IMG/VR virus record: IMGVR_UViG_3300005589_000095
Location: 1 to 25,675 of that record
Source: a virus
Reading direction: 5' to 3' (one strand)
DNA: 25,675 bases
The position numbers were made by a program, and so were the translations under genes. This document shows positions 14,086-19,236 of the stretch, in pieces. Below the pieces are notes generated by a model, which was not told the DNA's origin, searched no databases, and saw only the letters and a program-made list of their open reading frames with translations. Numbering within the stretch: the stretch's first letter is position 1; each line of letters opens with the position of its first letter.

Positions 14086-14289
14086 TTAGTGCAATATGTT
14101 TTCGTCGGGGACCGGTCCCAGAAGAAGCTCTTCTGGCGGCGGCGGTCCGCCGTTCACGCCTATCCTTTCGCCGCATCGTGAGCACTCGAAGACCCTGCCT
14201 ACCATCGCGTCGGGATTTATCCGACCGAGGTACAGTTTGTTTCCGCACTCACAGATTATGTGCGGGCAGCGGTCCGATGCTAGCTTGAT
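14086..14289 (-). CDS. Zinc-ribbon protein with no standard start codon, about 67 aa
   Basis: The frame between 14289 and the TAA at 14086 encodes a clear double-Cys ribbon: C8-x-H10, C13-x-C15-G, and C36-x2-C39-G, then a Pro-rich stretch (GGPPPPEELLLGPVPDEN). The frame has no ATG, GTG or TTG before the first Cys pair. Upstream, AGGAGG lies 9 bases before an ATC codon at 14289, so initiation at ATC is the simplest reading. It overlaps nothing and follows the TAA of the gene before it by 1 base. A base error that removed an ATG is the alternative. Probably nucleic-acid or protein binding. Confidence 0.55.
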   Translation of the reverse strand: MKLASDRCPHIICECGNKLYLGRINPDAMVGRVFECSRCGERIGVNGGPPPPEELLLGPVPDENILH

Positions 14290-14290
14290 T

Positions 14291-14572
14291 TTACTTCTCC
14301 TCCTTTTCGTCGATGCTCACCTCGGCGGCGATGATTGCGATGCTTCGATTCAGGTACATCATCAGTCCGACCGATGAGTAGGCTGCGGAGCCCTCCCCAT
14401 CCGCCTTCGCGTACTTCTCGAAGACCGTGAATGCCTCGTCCGCGTCAGCTGGCGCCTCTGCGAACATCTTACAGTAGCCCATACTGTCGGCTACCGCTTT
14501 CTTCTCCGGCGACAGCGCCTCGTAAAGCTCGCCACCACCCATGTCTAAAACTTCGTATGCTGCTTCAGTCAT
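14291..14572 (-). CDS. Hypothetical acidic helical protein, 93 aa
   Basis: ATG 14572 follows AGAGGAGGTTGTT. The product is acidic and Ala/Glu-rich, with EALSPEKKAVADSMGYCKMF then ADADEAFTVFEKYAKADGEG. A moderately hydrophobic stretch near the end (SSVGLMMYLNRSIAIIAAEV) could be a buried helix rather than a membrane segment. It ends DEKEEK, and the bases encoding this tail double as the ribosome site of the next gene. Function unknown. Confidence 0.65.
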   Translation of the reverse strand: MTEAAYEVLDMGGGELYEALSPEKKAVADSMGYCKMFAEAPADADEAFTVFEKYAKADGEGSAAYSSVGLMMYLNRSIAIIAAEVSIDEKEEK

Positions 14573-14583
14573 AACAACCTCCT

Positions 14584-14784
14584 CTAGCTGACGGTCATCC
14601 CGTCGTTCTTAATACCATCCACAATGGCGCCGATGTATCGCGGCTCTACTGGGATGGACCTCTCGCTGGCGTAGTCGGGGATATCAATGTTCTCCTTCGC
14701 CCACGCCTTCGCTTTGTCACTCCACGGAACCAGAATCACAAGACTCATGCCCGCGGGGTTAATAATGAAATCAGGACCGTTCAT
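14584..14784 (-). CDS. Hypothetical protein, 66 aa
   Basis: I use ATG 14784, which overlaps the end of the previous gene and has AGAGAAGG just before it; an upstream in-frame ATG at 14820 would overlap by 50 bases. The protein begins MNGPDFIINPAGMSLVILVP, then WSDKAKAWAKENIDI and VEPRYIGAIVDGIKNDG. The strand-helix-strand pattern suggests a small alpha/beta fold. No motif is recognised. It is the second gene of the operon begun at 15001. Confidence 0.65.
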   Translation of the reverse strand: MNGPDFIINPAGMSLVILVPWSDKAKAWAKENIDIPDYASERSIPVEPRYIGAIVDGIKNDGMTVS

Positions 14785-15001
14785 ACGCCTTCTCTTTGAT
14801 GTTTGGGAAATATCGCTCAACAGTCTTCATCGCTACGTCGACTCGGTCCCGAGCCAGCCTCAAGTCCATCCTGACTGGCGCGTATGCTCCCTCTGGAAGC
14901 TCCGCTATCGACTTGCTATTCAACAACATATCGAGAGACTCCTTGTTGATTCTCAGGCTTTTGTAGCCAGAAACAATCAGGTCCTCGTCGTAGATACTCA
15001 C
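14771..15001 (-). CDS. Hypothetical protein, 76 aa
   Basis: The first gene after the operator-type promoter at 15043-15071 and its leader hairpin. GTG 15001 follows AAAGGAGGTGAT, and the tiny frame that starts in the hairpin loop stops (TGA) right at this GTG. The product (MSIYDEDLIVSGYKSLRINK, then MDLRLARDRVDVAMKTVERY) is charged and mostly helical in its second half. Function unknown. Confidence 0.65.
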   Translation of the reverse strand: MSIYDEDLIVSGYKSLRINKESLDMLLNSKSIAELPEGAYAPVRMDLRLARDRVDVAMKTVERYFPNIKEKAYERS

Positions 15002-15018
15002 ATCACCTCCTTTGTTTC

Positions 15019-15036
15019 GTCGGTCCCATTCCCGAC
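15019..15036 (-). promoter_or_regulatory. 5'-terminal leader hairpin, RATGGG loop (copy 2)
   Basis: Minus strand GTCGGGAATGGGACCGAC: stem GTCGG/CCGAC, loop-closing G-A mismatch, loop AATGGG. The loop ATG opens an 8-codon frame (MGPTKQRR) whose TGA lies directly before the GTG of the first gene. Spacing from the -10 to the loop ATG is 13 bases. Confidence 0.75.
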
Positions 15037-15042
15037 AAACAC

Positions 15043-15071
15043 AGTATAACAGTCCAACTGCTGGATGTCAA
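15043..15071 (-). promoter_or_regulatory. Operator-type promoter, class with leader hairpin
   Basis: Minus strand: -35 TTGACA (15071-15066), 17-base spacer, -10 TATACT (15048-15043). TCCAGCAGTTGGA (15065-15053) follows the -35 directly. The TGA of the upstream zinc-finger gene is inside the -35. Confidence 0.8.
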
Positions 15072-15244
15072 GAATGGCGTTCTTTGTACTCGTCCACCGC
15101 CTTGTCGAACTCCCGAGCCGCCCTATGAGGCTCGTCCCAGAGACCGTTCTCGGCAGCCCAGTTGTCGAGGTCGACAGGCATCCCGCAGTAGTGGCAATGC
15201 CCGTCGTTCTCGGCTACGTGATGGCAGCTGCGCCAGTTACGCAT
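15068..15244 (-). CDS. Small Cys/His zinc-finger-like protein, 58 aa
   Basis: I choose ATG 15244, which overlaps the previous stop (GCGTAA) and follows GAGGTGGAGG; a start further upstream would overlap the previous gene by more than 80 bases and add a low-complexity Arg/Trp-rich leader. Potential zinc ligands are C7-H8-H9 and H16-C17-H18-x-C20, in RSCHHVAENDGHCHYCGMP. The rest is acidic and helical (EFDKAVDEYKERHS). Unknown function; it may be a DNA- or protein-binding finger. Its TGA is part of the next operon's -35 box. Confidence 0.65.
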   Translation of the reverse strand: MRNWRSCHHVAENDGHCHYCGMPVDLDNWAAENGLWDEPHRAAREFDKAVDEYKERHS

Positions 15245-15572
15245 CCTCCACCTCGAGCGCCACCTTCTCCGCCATGTACCAGACCAGCAGGTTCTTGCGA
15301 CCGGTTGGGGTGTCGGCGTCATCGGCTCGGTTGAATCCGGCTATCATGGCGCTGGTGTTCTCGTACCCCAGCGACTCCGCCTCCTCCGACAGCGCCCCCA
15401 TTATCTCGACCTCGTACTTGTCGTACAGAGCGACAGTGTCGCTGTAGTAGGTGATGTACGGATAACCTCCATCCGCGCCGTGGCTGGCGATGTCTGACAG
15501 GCTGTCCTCCAGCTCTACCTTGAAAAACTCGGCTATCGAGTCATAGCCATCCCATGCCTTTGCTTCTGGCAT
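15237..15572 (-). CDS. Hypothetical acidic protein, 111 aa
   Basis: ATG 15572 shares one base with the preceding TAA and follows TAGGAGAGGTGTA. The product is acidic and helical: EFFKVELEDSLSDIASHGAD, then TYYSDTVALYDKYEVEIMG and LLVWYMAEKVALEVEDA. The pattern (DKYE-x2-I, then W-Y-x2-E-x-V-A near the end) resembles small early proteins common in phages of enteric and aquatic bacteria, but I cannot name the family. No transmembrane segment. Confidence 0.7.
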   Translation of the reverse strand: MPEAKAWDGYDSIAEFFKVELEDSLSDIASHGADGGYPYITYYSDTVALYDKYEVEIMGALSEEAESLGYENTSAMIAGFNRADDADTPTGRKNLLVWYMAEKVALEVEDA

Positions 15573-15790
15573 TACACCTCTCCTAGTTCGTAAAGAAATT
15601 CGTCAGCCAAGATGTAACCGAAGTGGTCAACGTAGCCGCTCGGGTCAGTCACATAGCCCTTGAACACAGCCTTTTTGCCAGACACCTTGCCCAGCTCTTT
15701 CTTGGCGTTAGCCTTCGCCTCCTTCAGGGTATCTCCGTACCCGTATACGTGGGGTCCGACCACGATAATTTTTGCCTTGTTTTCTGACAT
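15572..15790 (-). CDS. Small hypothetical protein, 72 aa, related in layout to the gene at 16657
   Basis: ATG 15790 follows AAGGAGGATAA. The sequence IIVVGPHVYGYGDTLKEAKA then NAKKELGKVSGKKAVFKGYV is a strand, a helix with EAKxxAKKEL, then a second strand. The gene at 16657-16848 has the same layout (a short strand, then YEAKKKAMHEL, then a strand), and such small beta-alpha-beta proteins are widespread in phages. The role is not known. It lies in the operon of the 16048 promoter. Confidence 0.65.
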   Translation of the reverse strand: MSENKAKIIVVGPHVYGYGDTLKEAKANAKKELGKVSGKKAVFKGYVTDPSGYVDHFGYILADEFLYELGEV

Positions 15791-16003
15791 TTATCCTCCT
15801 TCTGGTGGTTTTGGTTTGGGTCCCTTCCCGCTCTTGTAGGCGATGTAGTCGTCATACACTGCCTTGTTCTCGGGGCTTTCTTCGGATGCGGCTCGCAGCT
15901 CCTCGCTGTCCGCCTCGCCGGCTTTGTAGTGCCGGTGGTCGTCACTCATGTGATACCACCAGTCGTGCTTCTCAAGCCGGCTGTACAGTTCGATTGGTTT
16001 CAC
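15791..16003 (-). CDS. Hypothetical acidic protein, 70 aa
   Basis: The first gene of its operon. GTG 16003 follows CAGGAGGGTTCCAC. The product starts MKPIELYSRLEKHDWWYHMS, has an acidic middle (GEADSEELRAASEESPENKA), and ends Lys/Pro/Gly-rich (KSGKGPKPKPPEGG). The clustered His, Trp and Tyr near residues 13-26 are striking and may bind a partner or metal. Not recognised. Confidence 0.65.
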   Translation of the reverse strand: MKPIELYSRLEKHDWWYHMSDDHRHYKAGEADSEELRAASEESPENKAVYDDYIAYKSGKGPKPKPPEGG

Positions 16004-16020
16004 GTGGAACCCTCCTGTGT

Positions 16021-16040
16021 CACTGAGCCCATTCCCAGTG
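16021..16040 (-). promoter_or_regulatory. 5'-terminal leader hairpin, RATGGG loop (copy 3)
   Basis: Minus strand CACTGGGAATGGGCTCAGTG: stem CACTG/CAGTG plus a G-T and a G-C pair, loop AATGGG. The stem sequence is unrelated to copies 1 and 2 but still pairs. The loop ATG opens a 10-codon frame (MGSVTQEGST) whose TGA overlaps the GTG of the first gene. Confidence 0.7.
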
Positions 16041-16047
16041 CACAGCG

Positions 16048-16076
16048 ATGATACCAGTCCAGCCCTTGGATGTCAA
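16048..16076 (-). promoter_or_regulatory. Operator-type promoter, class with leader hairpin
   Basis: Minus strand: -35 TTGACA (16076-16071), 17-base spacer, -10 TATCAT (16053-16048). TCCAAGGGCTGGA (16070-16058) follows the -35 directly. It faces away from the plus-strand promoter at 16462 across about 385 bases. Confidence 0.75.
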
Positions 16077-16157
16077 TAGCCGCAACCTTGAAGCCGGCTT
16101 TAATGTGTAAGGTTAAAGTTGGGTTGAAGGTGACAGCGCAGCAGGAAGCCGCTATCC

Positions 16158-16228
16158 TGAAAAGACAAAGCCCGCTGTGAAAGCGGGCTTCGACCGAGCG
16201 AAAGTTTGCAGACCGACCTCGGGTTTAG
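16158..16228 (-). ncRNA. Candidate small RNA, about 70 nt, ending in an intrinsic terminator
   Basis: A possible promoter (16235-16262) points leftward and would start an RNA near 16228. The RNA ends at AAGCCCGC-TTTCACA-GCGGGCTT (stem within 16190-16168) followed by TGTCTTTT, a proper terminator for this strand. No frame of note lies between. It may regulate the divergent early operons, but no target is evident. Confidence 0.4.
16168..16190 (-). terminator. Intrinsic terminator (leftward)
   Basis: Perfect 8-base stem AAGCCCGC/GCGGGCTT with 7-base loop, followed on the minus strand by TGTCTTTT. On the plus strand it is followed by CGACC, so it works leftward only. Since no gene to its right is on the minus strand until 20802, it implies a short leftward transcript from 16190-16461. 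Confidence 0.6.
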
Positions 16229-16234
16229 GGTTCC

Positions 16235-16262
16235 ATTATCCCATAATCCGCCTTCGATTCAA
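16235..16262 (-). promoter_or_regulatory. Possible promoter of the small RNA
   Basis: Minus strand: TTGAAT (16262-16257), 16-base spacer, GATAAT (16240-16235). It lacks the TCCAG operator. The match is moderate, supported mainly by the terminator about 70 bases downstream. Confidence 0.35.
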
Positions 16263-16270
16263 ACACTTTT

Positions 16271-16369
16271 CTCGGTCCCAGTTCGGGGCAGAGGCTGCGT
16301 AATAAACAGGCGCAGAGACCGGAGTCGACATCCGCCATGCCCCCCTCGGGAGTCTCTAGCCGAAGAGGG
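16271..16369. other. Structured non-coding segment of the divergent region
   Basis: The 385-base gap 16077-16461 holds no believable gene. Within it CTCGGTC (16271-16277) can pair with GACCGGAG (16317-16324). That stem encloses CCC-agttc-GGGG (16277-16288) and CTGCG/CGCAG (16295-16315), so a three-way fold is possible. Next to it CCCTC/GAGGG (16343-16347 with 16365-16369) forms another hairpin. It could be part of a replication origin or of an RNA; the strand is unclear. Confidence 0.4.
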
Positions 16370-16461
16370 ACAGCAGTCGCTACTGTATACGACACTAGGG
16401 AGCACCACCGCTGATGCTGCGGTTGGTCGCGTGTGCCCGATGGTTATTGACTTTCAGAGAC

Positions 16462-16490
16462 TTGACATCCAGTGGCTGAACCCTTATACT
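16462..16490 (+). promoter_or_regulatory. Operator-type promoter, class with leader hairpin
   Basis: TTGACA (16462-16467), 17-base spacer, TATACT (16485-16490). TCCAGTGGCTGAA (16468-16480) follows the -35 directly. It starts the rightward early operon. Confidence 0.8.
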
Positions 16491-16497
16491 CTGGGTT

Positions 16498-16515
16498 GTG
16501 GGTAATGGGACCCGC
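16498..16515 (+). promoter_or_regulatory. 5'-terminal leader hairpin, RATGGG loop (copy 4)
   Basis: GTGGGTAATGGGACCCGC: stem GTGGGT/ACCCGC with one G-T pair, extended by T16497-A16516, loop AATGGG. Here the loop ATG (16505) is in frame with the first gene's ATG (16535) and no stop intervenes, so it may be an alternative start that adds 10 residues. Confidence 0.75.
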
Positions 16516-16534
16516 ACTGGAAAAGGAGGTTGAT

Positions 16535-16660
16535 ATGGCTGGTTTGCTTTCAGCTCTAATCATCGCGTCGGTTCTCGCTTCTCTCTACCTTGAGCTGGAC
16601 GAATCGTCGCTTTCATACAACTCGGCACTGCTTGCCGACGCCGCGGGGTCCTTAGCATGA
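16535..16660 (+). CDS. Single-helix membrane peptide, 41 aa
   Basis: ATG 16535 follows AAAGGAGGTTGAT. The peptide has a hydrophobic N-terminal helix (LLSALIIASVLASLYLEL) and a short polar tail (DESSLSYNSALLADAAGSLA), so it should insert in the inner membrane. The in-frame ATG in the leader hairpin loop could start a version with an extra MGPALEKEVD. Its TGA overlaps the next ATG. As the first early gene it might be a host-interfering or superinfection membrane peptide; this is inference. Confidence 0.65.
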   Translation: MAGLLSALIIASVLASLYLELDESSLSYNSALLADAAGSLA

Positions 16661-16848
16661 ACGGATACATCGCGCACTACGGAGGGAAGAAGGCTGAGAT
16701 TTACGCCCCCTCACTCTACGAAGCCAAGAAGAAAGCCATGCACGAGCTGTCTGTCCCACTGACAAAAATGGGACTGCTCTCAGTGGCGCTCGCTGAAGTC
16801 GACGGCGAGCCTGTTATTCACGACGGCGCTTCGATAGCGCCTTACTAG
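16657..16848 (+). CDS. Small hypothetical phage protein, 63 aa
   Basis: ATG 16657 overlaps the previous stop (ATGA). The start MNGYIAHYGGKKAEIYAPSL followed by YEAKKKAMHELSVP is typical of a small protein common in phages of proteobacteria (Y-I-x-H-Y-x-G-K, then an EAxxxA helix, then a strand). Function unknown. The gene at 15572-15790 on the other strand has the same layout, so the two may be distant paralogues in separate early operons. Confidence 0.75.
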   Translation: MNGYIAHYGGKKAEIYAPSLYEAKKKAMHELSVPLTKMGLLSVALAEVDGEPVIHDGASIAPY

Positions 16849-16859
16849 GAGGAGACACC

Positions 16860-16982
16860 ATGACCCCAATGTCTATGAGCGAATATCTTATGTGGGAGCG
16901 GGTTGGGATTCGCCCCGCGGACGCCGAAGATGCCGGCATCCCTGACAATGTCGCCGGCGATAGCGAAGAGGAGGAATCGTGA
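16860..16982 (+). CDS. Small acidic hypothetical protein, 40 aa
   Basis: ATG 16860 follows TAGGAGGAGACACC. The product runs MTPMSMSEYLMWERVGIRPA and ends in an acidic tail (DSEEEES). It is short, but the strong ribosome site and the stop overlapping the next GTG make it likely to be translated. Its acidic tail is encoded by GA-rich DNA that also serves as the next gene's ribosome site. Function unknown. Confidence 0.6.
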   Translation: MTPMSMSEYLMWERVGIRPADAEDAGIPDNVAGDSEEEES

Positions 16983-17149
16983 AGGATATCGGAATAGACC
17001 CTCTGGGCGTGATTAACTCGAATGAGTGGAGGCTCGAGAACAACCGCAAGAGAGCCATGAGGGCTGCAGAAACCATCGAGAAGCTGAAGGAAGAGCTGAG
17101 GCTTCGCATCATTAACGACAAGAAAGGAGGAGTTGGAATTGCGTCTTAA
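16979..17149 (+). CDS. Small basic helical protein, 56 aa
   Basis: GTG 16979 overlaps the previous TGA (GTGA) and follows GAGGAGGAATC. The middle is a basic amphipathic helix: WRLENNRKRAMRAAETIEKL and KEELRLRIIN. This suggests a coiled-coil or nucleic-acid-associated peptide. It overlaps the start of the next gene by about 11 bases. No family is recognised. Confidence 0.6.
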   Translation: MKDIGIDPLGVINSNEWRLENNRKRAMRAAETIEKLKEELRLRIINDKKGGVGIAS

Positions 17150-17420
17150 CTATCTGAAAGAGAACGGACTGGTTCTCGCCATCTTCGACATTCCGGCGGA
17201 CTATGCCGGCGGTGTTGTGCTGGCGAAGCTGGACGGCAAGTTTGTGGTCTGGAGCTTTAACGCCGAAGGCAGCCTGTTCTGGGGCAAATACTTCCCAGTG
17301 AGCGAGGGCTCGAACGGCGAGGCTGAGCGAGCAGAGGCGGAGGAAGCCTTCAAGAAGAAGGTCGCAGACAACCTGCCCTACGGTCGACTGGGCGTCTACG
17401 AATTACCGAAGGAGGCGTAG
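17139..17420 (+). CDS. Hypothetical protein, 93 aa, TTG start
   Basis: The start is probably TTG 17139, 8 bases after AGGAGG; the in-frame TTG at 17133 is too close to that site. The product begins MRLNYLKENGLVLAIFDIPA, then VVLAKLDGKFVVWSFNAEGS and SLFWGKYFPVSEGS, a run of short beta strands, and ends with a charged helix (AERAEAEEAFKKKVADNLPY). No catalytic motif is visible. It lies mid-operon in the small early genes, and the next gene starts two bases after its stop. Confidence 0.65.
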   Translation: MRLNYLKENGLVLAIFDIPADYAGGVVLAKLDGKFVVWSFNAEGSLFWGKYFPVSEGSNGEAERAEAEEAFKKKVADNLPYGRLGVYELPKEA

Positions 17421-17421
17421 C

Positions 17422-17868
17422 GTGGACTACCTTTACAAGCTACTAGCCAAGCCCACGACCGTTAATGTCGGGCTGAGCGCCGACACTGTTGACATCCACC
17501 TCGCTGAGTTCGTCTTCAAGCCACTGTCGCCCTACGGGTTTCGTGGTGAGGAGAACGAGAAGGTCAACCGGCGCATCATGGCTCGGAAGTACCTGCCAAC
17601 GAAACGAGCTTGGGACCGAGCCGGAATTAACCCTAACGGAGCCTTCTTTGCTACGGAGCTGAAGGACGGAGCACTCGTCTACAAGCTGAACCGCAGCGAA
17701 CCGATGTACTACGAAGAGTCCGACCTCGGCAGGAAGCGAGCGCCGATAGTTGGCGCCCTAATGATTGCGGCAAGCGGGACCATGCGAATCTACAACCCGT
17801 CCACTGTCGACTACAACGACTACAAGGCAGCCATCAAGGAGAACCCCAGCTATGTCAAAGCCGCTTAA
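17422..17868 (+). CDS. Hypothetical protein, 148 aa
   Basis: GTG 17422 follows AAGGAGGCGTAGC. The sequence MDYLYKLLAKPTTVNVGLSA, then VDIHLAEFVFKPLSPYGFRG and MARKYLPTKRAWDRAGINPN, has mixed helix and strand with several Tyr and Pro. The last part (IVGALMIAASGTMRIYN) is mildly hydrophobic but too short and polar for a confident membrane helix. Family unknown. The last bases overlap the next gene by 17. Confidence 0.65.
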   Translation: MDYLYKLLAKPTTVNVGLSADTVDIHLAEFVFKPLSPYGFRGEENEKVNRRIMARKYLPTKRAWDRAGINPNGAFFATELKDGALVYKLNRSEPMYYEESDLGRKRAPIVGALMIAASGTMRIYNPSTVDYNDYKAAIKENPSYVKAA

Positions 17869-17983
17869 GCCAGACGTCAAGGCAATCCTCCTGCGGAACC
17901 TCAAGAGGCGCCGCAAGGAAGGAATCTCGGAGGCTCGCAACGAGCGCTACCGCAAAGCCTTTATCAACGCCAACCCAAAGTAG
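17852..17983 (+). CDS. Small very basic protein, 43 aa
   Basis: ATG 17852 with AAGGAG 10 bases upstream, overlapping the preceding gene. The product MSKPLKPDVKAILLRNLKRR then RKEGISEARNERYRKAFINA is strongly basic and helical, suggesting nucleic-acid binding. Its TAG stop is directly followed by the -35 TTGACG of the next operon, so the gene border and promoter abut. Confidence 0.6.
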   Translation: MSKPLKPDVKAILLRNLKRRRKEGISEARNERYRKAFINANPK

Positions 17984-18012
17984 TTGACGTCCAGCCTCTG
18001 GACTGGTAAGAT
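17984..18012 (+). promoter_or_regulatory. Operator-type promoter, class with leader hairpin
   Basis: TTGACG (17984-17989), 17-base spacer, TAAGAT (18007-18012). TCCAGCCTCTGGA (17990-18002) is a perfect copy of the inverted repeat and follows the -35 directly. Confidence 0.8.
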
Positions 18013-18018
18013 GACTGT

Positions 18019-18036
18019 GCTGGTAATGGGACCAGC
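18019..18036 (+). promoter_or_regulatory. 5'-terminal leader hairpin, RATGGG loop (copy 5)
   Basis: GCTGGTAATGGGACCAGC: stem GCTGGT/ACCAGC, loop AATGGG, starting 7 bases after the -10, that is at the expected first base of the RNA. The loop ATG opens an 8-codon frame (MGPAKRRS) whose TAG overlaps the GTG of the first gene. Confidence 0.8.
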
Positions 18037-18051
18037 CAAAAGGAGAAGCTA

Positions 18052-18144
18052 GTGAGCAACAACTATATCGACATCGAAAACGCGAGGCGGCATCGCCGTA
18101 GGCGGCGCCAAGAAGGCAGTAACACTACTAAAGAAAGGAGGTGA
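18052..18144 (+). CDS. Arginine-rich micro-protein, 30 aa
   Basis: GTG 18052 follows AAAAGGAGAAGCTA. The peptide is MSNNYIDIENARRHRRRRRQ followed by EGSNTTKERR. The Arg-rich block resembles RNA-binding arginine-rich motifs, such as that of lambda N, which binds a leader hairpin; no claim of homology is made. The frame's stop overlaps the ribosome site of the next gene. It is short, but its place as first gene after a strong promoter supports it. Confidence 0.55.
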   Translation: MSNNYIDIENARRHRRRRRQEGSNTTKERR

Positions 18145-18147
18145 ATA

Positions 18148-18423
18148 GTGGCACGATTTTACGCAAGCATTAAAGGCAGCCGCGGCGAAGTATCGCGGCT
18201 CGGCGGCAAGTCGAGCGGAGCTACGGCTGTCGCTGCAGGCTGGGGTGGCGCCATCAAGGTCGAGCTCTCGGTCCGAGAGTGGGAAGGCAAGGAGGTCGAC
18301 TGGTACACGGTCTGGATGACGCCATGGAAAGGCAGTGGCGGCAGCTCGGTCAAACTGACCGAAGGCGTCCTCGATGCAGTCGAGCGCGACATCTACTGTA
18401 AGGGCGGAATGCCCACCTGCTAA
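18148..18423 (+). CDS. Hypothetical early phage protein, 91 aa
   Basis: GTG 18148 follows AAAGGAGGTGAATA. The product MARFYASIKGSRGEVSRLGG, then ATAVAAGWGGAIKVELSV and VDWYTVWMTPWKGSGGSS, is a small beta-rich protein of a kind common in phages (MARFY-x-S-I-x-G-x-RGE-x-x-R-x-G near the start). No function is known to me. It carries one Cys pair near the end (DIYCKGGMPTC). Confidence 0.7.
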   Translation: MARFYASIKGSRGEVSRLGGKSSGATAVAAGWGGAIKVELSVREWEGKEVDWYTVWMTPWKGSGGSSVKLTEGVLDAVERDIYCKGGMPTC

Positions 18424-18434
18424 AAGGAGGAACC

Positions 18435-18881
18435 ATGGGACACAAACTACACAATGCACTGGAGCCGGCGGGCGGCAAGCACAACCGCTACTGCGGTCCA
18501 GCTGCGATAGCCGCCATCACCGGCATGACGACCGGCGAGGCGGCAGCCGAAGCCAGAGCAGTGACGGGGAAGCCGTCCATCCGAGGGATGTACTCGTTCG
18601 ACCTCTTGCACGTACTGCTTCGCAACGGGTTCTCGTCGAAGGGCACCGAAAGTTACCGGCGAGGCAAAGGACCGACGCTGAAGCGCTGGCTGGCGGACCA
18701 CTACGACGGCACCGCCCTGTGCGTGGTGCGGACCACCACCCACTTCTGGGCGATGAGCAACGGCGAGTTCGTCGACACCTACTTCCGGATGCCCAGCCCA
18801 CTCGATAAGGTGCACTCACCAAGGGCTCGGGTGATGGACGTCTTCTATCTGGAGCCACCAGCAGAGGAGGTGGCGGCATGA
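18435..18881 (+). CDS. Papain-like/C39-like cysteine peptidase-fold protein, 148 aa
   Basis: ATG 18435 follows AAAAGGAGGAACC. The sequence has the layout of a minimal papain-like (C39/transglutaminase-like) fold: C20 at the start of a helix in NRYCGPAAIAAITGM, then DLLHVLLRNGF, then TTTHFWAMSNGEFVDTYF with H103 and D114. The order Cys, His, Asp and the YCGPAA helix fit a catalytic triad. It could cut or modify a host protein early in infection, or be a deamidase. No signal peptide is present, so it acts in the cytoplasm. The fold call is by eye. Confidence 0.7.
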   Translation: MGHKLHNALEPAGGKHNRYCGPAAIAAITGMTTGEAAAEARAVTGKPSIRGMYSFDLLHVLLRNGFSSKGTESYRRGKGPTLKRWLADHYDGTALCVVRTTTHFWAMSNGEFVDTYFRMPSPLDKVHSPRARVMDVFYLEPPAEEVAA

Positions 18882-19219
18882 TGGAGACTCCTCCGAAGCC
18901 GGTGGTGCTGGACTGGTACTGCCCGTCCACACCACCCACGCTAACCCTGCCGGTTGACCCAGAGCGGCTCAACCTGCGAAGCCCGCTGCTGCAAATACTG
19001 CTGACGACGAACAGCGGCGGCAAGGACACCTACTGCACCACGGGCTACTACAACTGCCGAGAGGGCGTCTTCCTGATACGCGGGTTCGAGGACTACTGGG
19101 ACCCACTGCCGATGGAGCACATGGTTGCATGGGCATACGCCCCGACCTTCCGAGCCCCAAGCAAGGACCGGATTAAGCCGGTATCAATACCTCTCCGCCC
19201 CTTGACATCCAGTGGCTGA
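18878..19219 (+). CDS. Hypothetical protein, 113 aa, containing the next promoter in its 3' end
   Basis: ATG 18878 overlaps the previous stop (ATGATG). The product is Pro-rich at its N-terminus (PPKPVVLDWYCPSTPPTLTL); later it has GGKDTYCTTGYYNCREGVFL and GFEDYWDPLPMEHMVAWAY. The W-x-PLP element recalls small phage proteins ending in a WxPLP motif, but the similarity is loose. The last codons (PLTSSG) are encoded by the -35 and the operator repeat of the next promoter, so coding and control sequences overlap. Confidence 0.65.
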   Translation: MMETPPKPVVLDWYCPSTPPTLTLPVDPERLNLRSPLLQILLTTNSGGKDTYCTTGYYNCREGVFLIRGFEDYWDPLPMEHMVAWAYAPTFRAPSKDRIKPVSIPLRPLTSSG

Positions 19220-19230
19220 ACCCCTATACT
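19202..19230 (+). promoter_or_regulatory. Operator-type promoter, class with leader hairpin
   Basis: TTGACA (19202-19207), 17-base spacer, TATACT (19225-19230). TCCAGTGGCTGAA (19208-19220) follows the -35 directly. The first half of the promoter is inside the preceding gene. Confidence 0.8.
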
Positions 19231-19236
19231 AACCAT

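Noticed and set aside
14015-14248. 77-codon leftward frame with Arg-rich N-terminus and hydrophobic end
   Set aside because: It overlaps the zinc-ribbon frame almost fully, its first part is a shadow of that gene, and there is no ribosome site; the hydrophobic tail alone is not enough.
16201-16240. GGGTTTAGGG as a telomere-like repeat
   Set aside because: Only one and a half units are present, without a tandem run.
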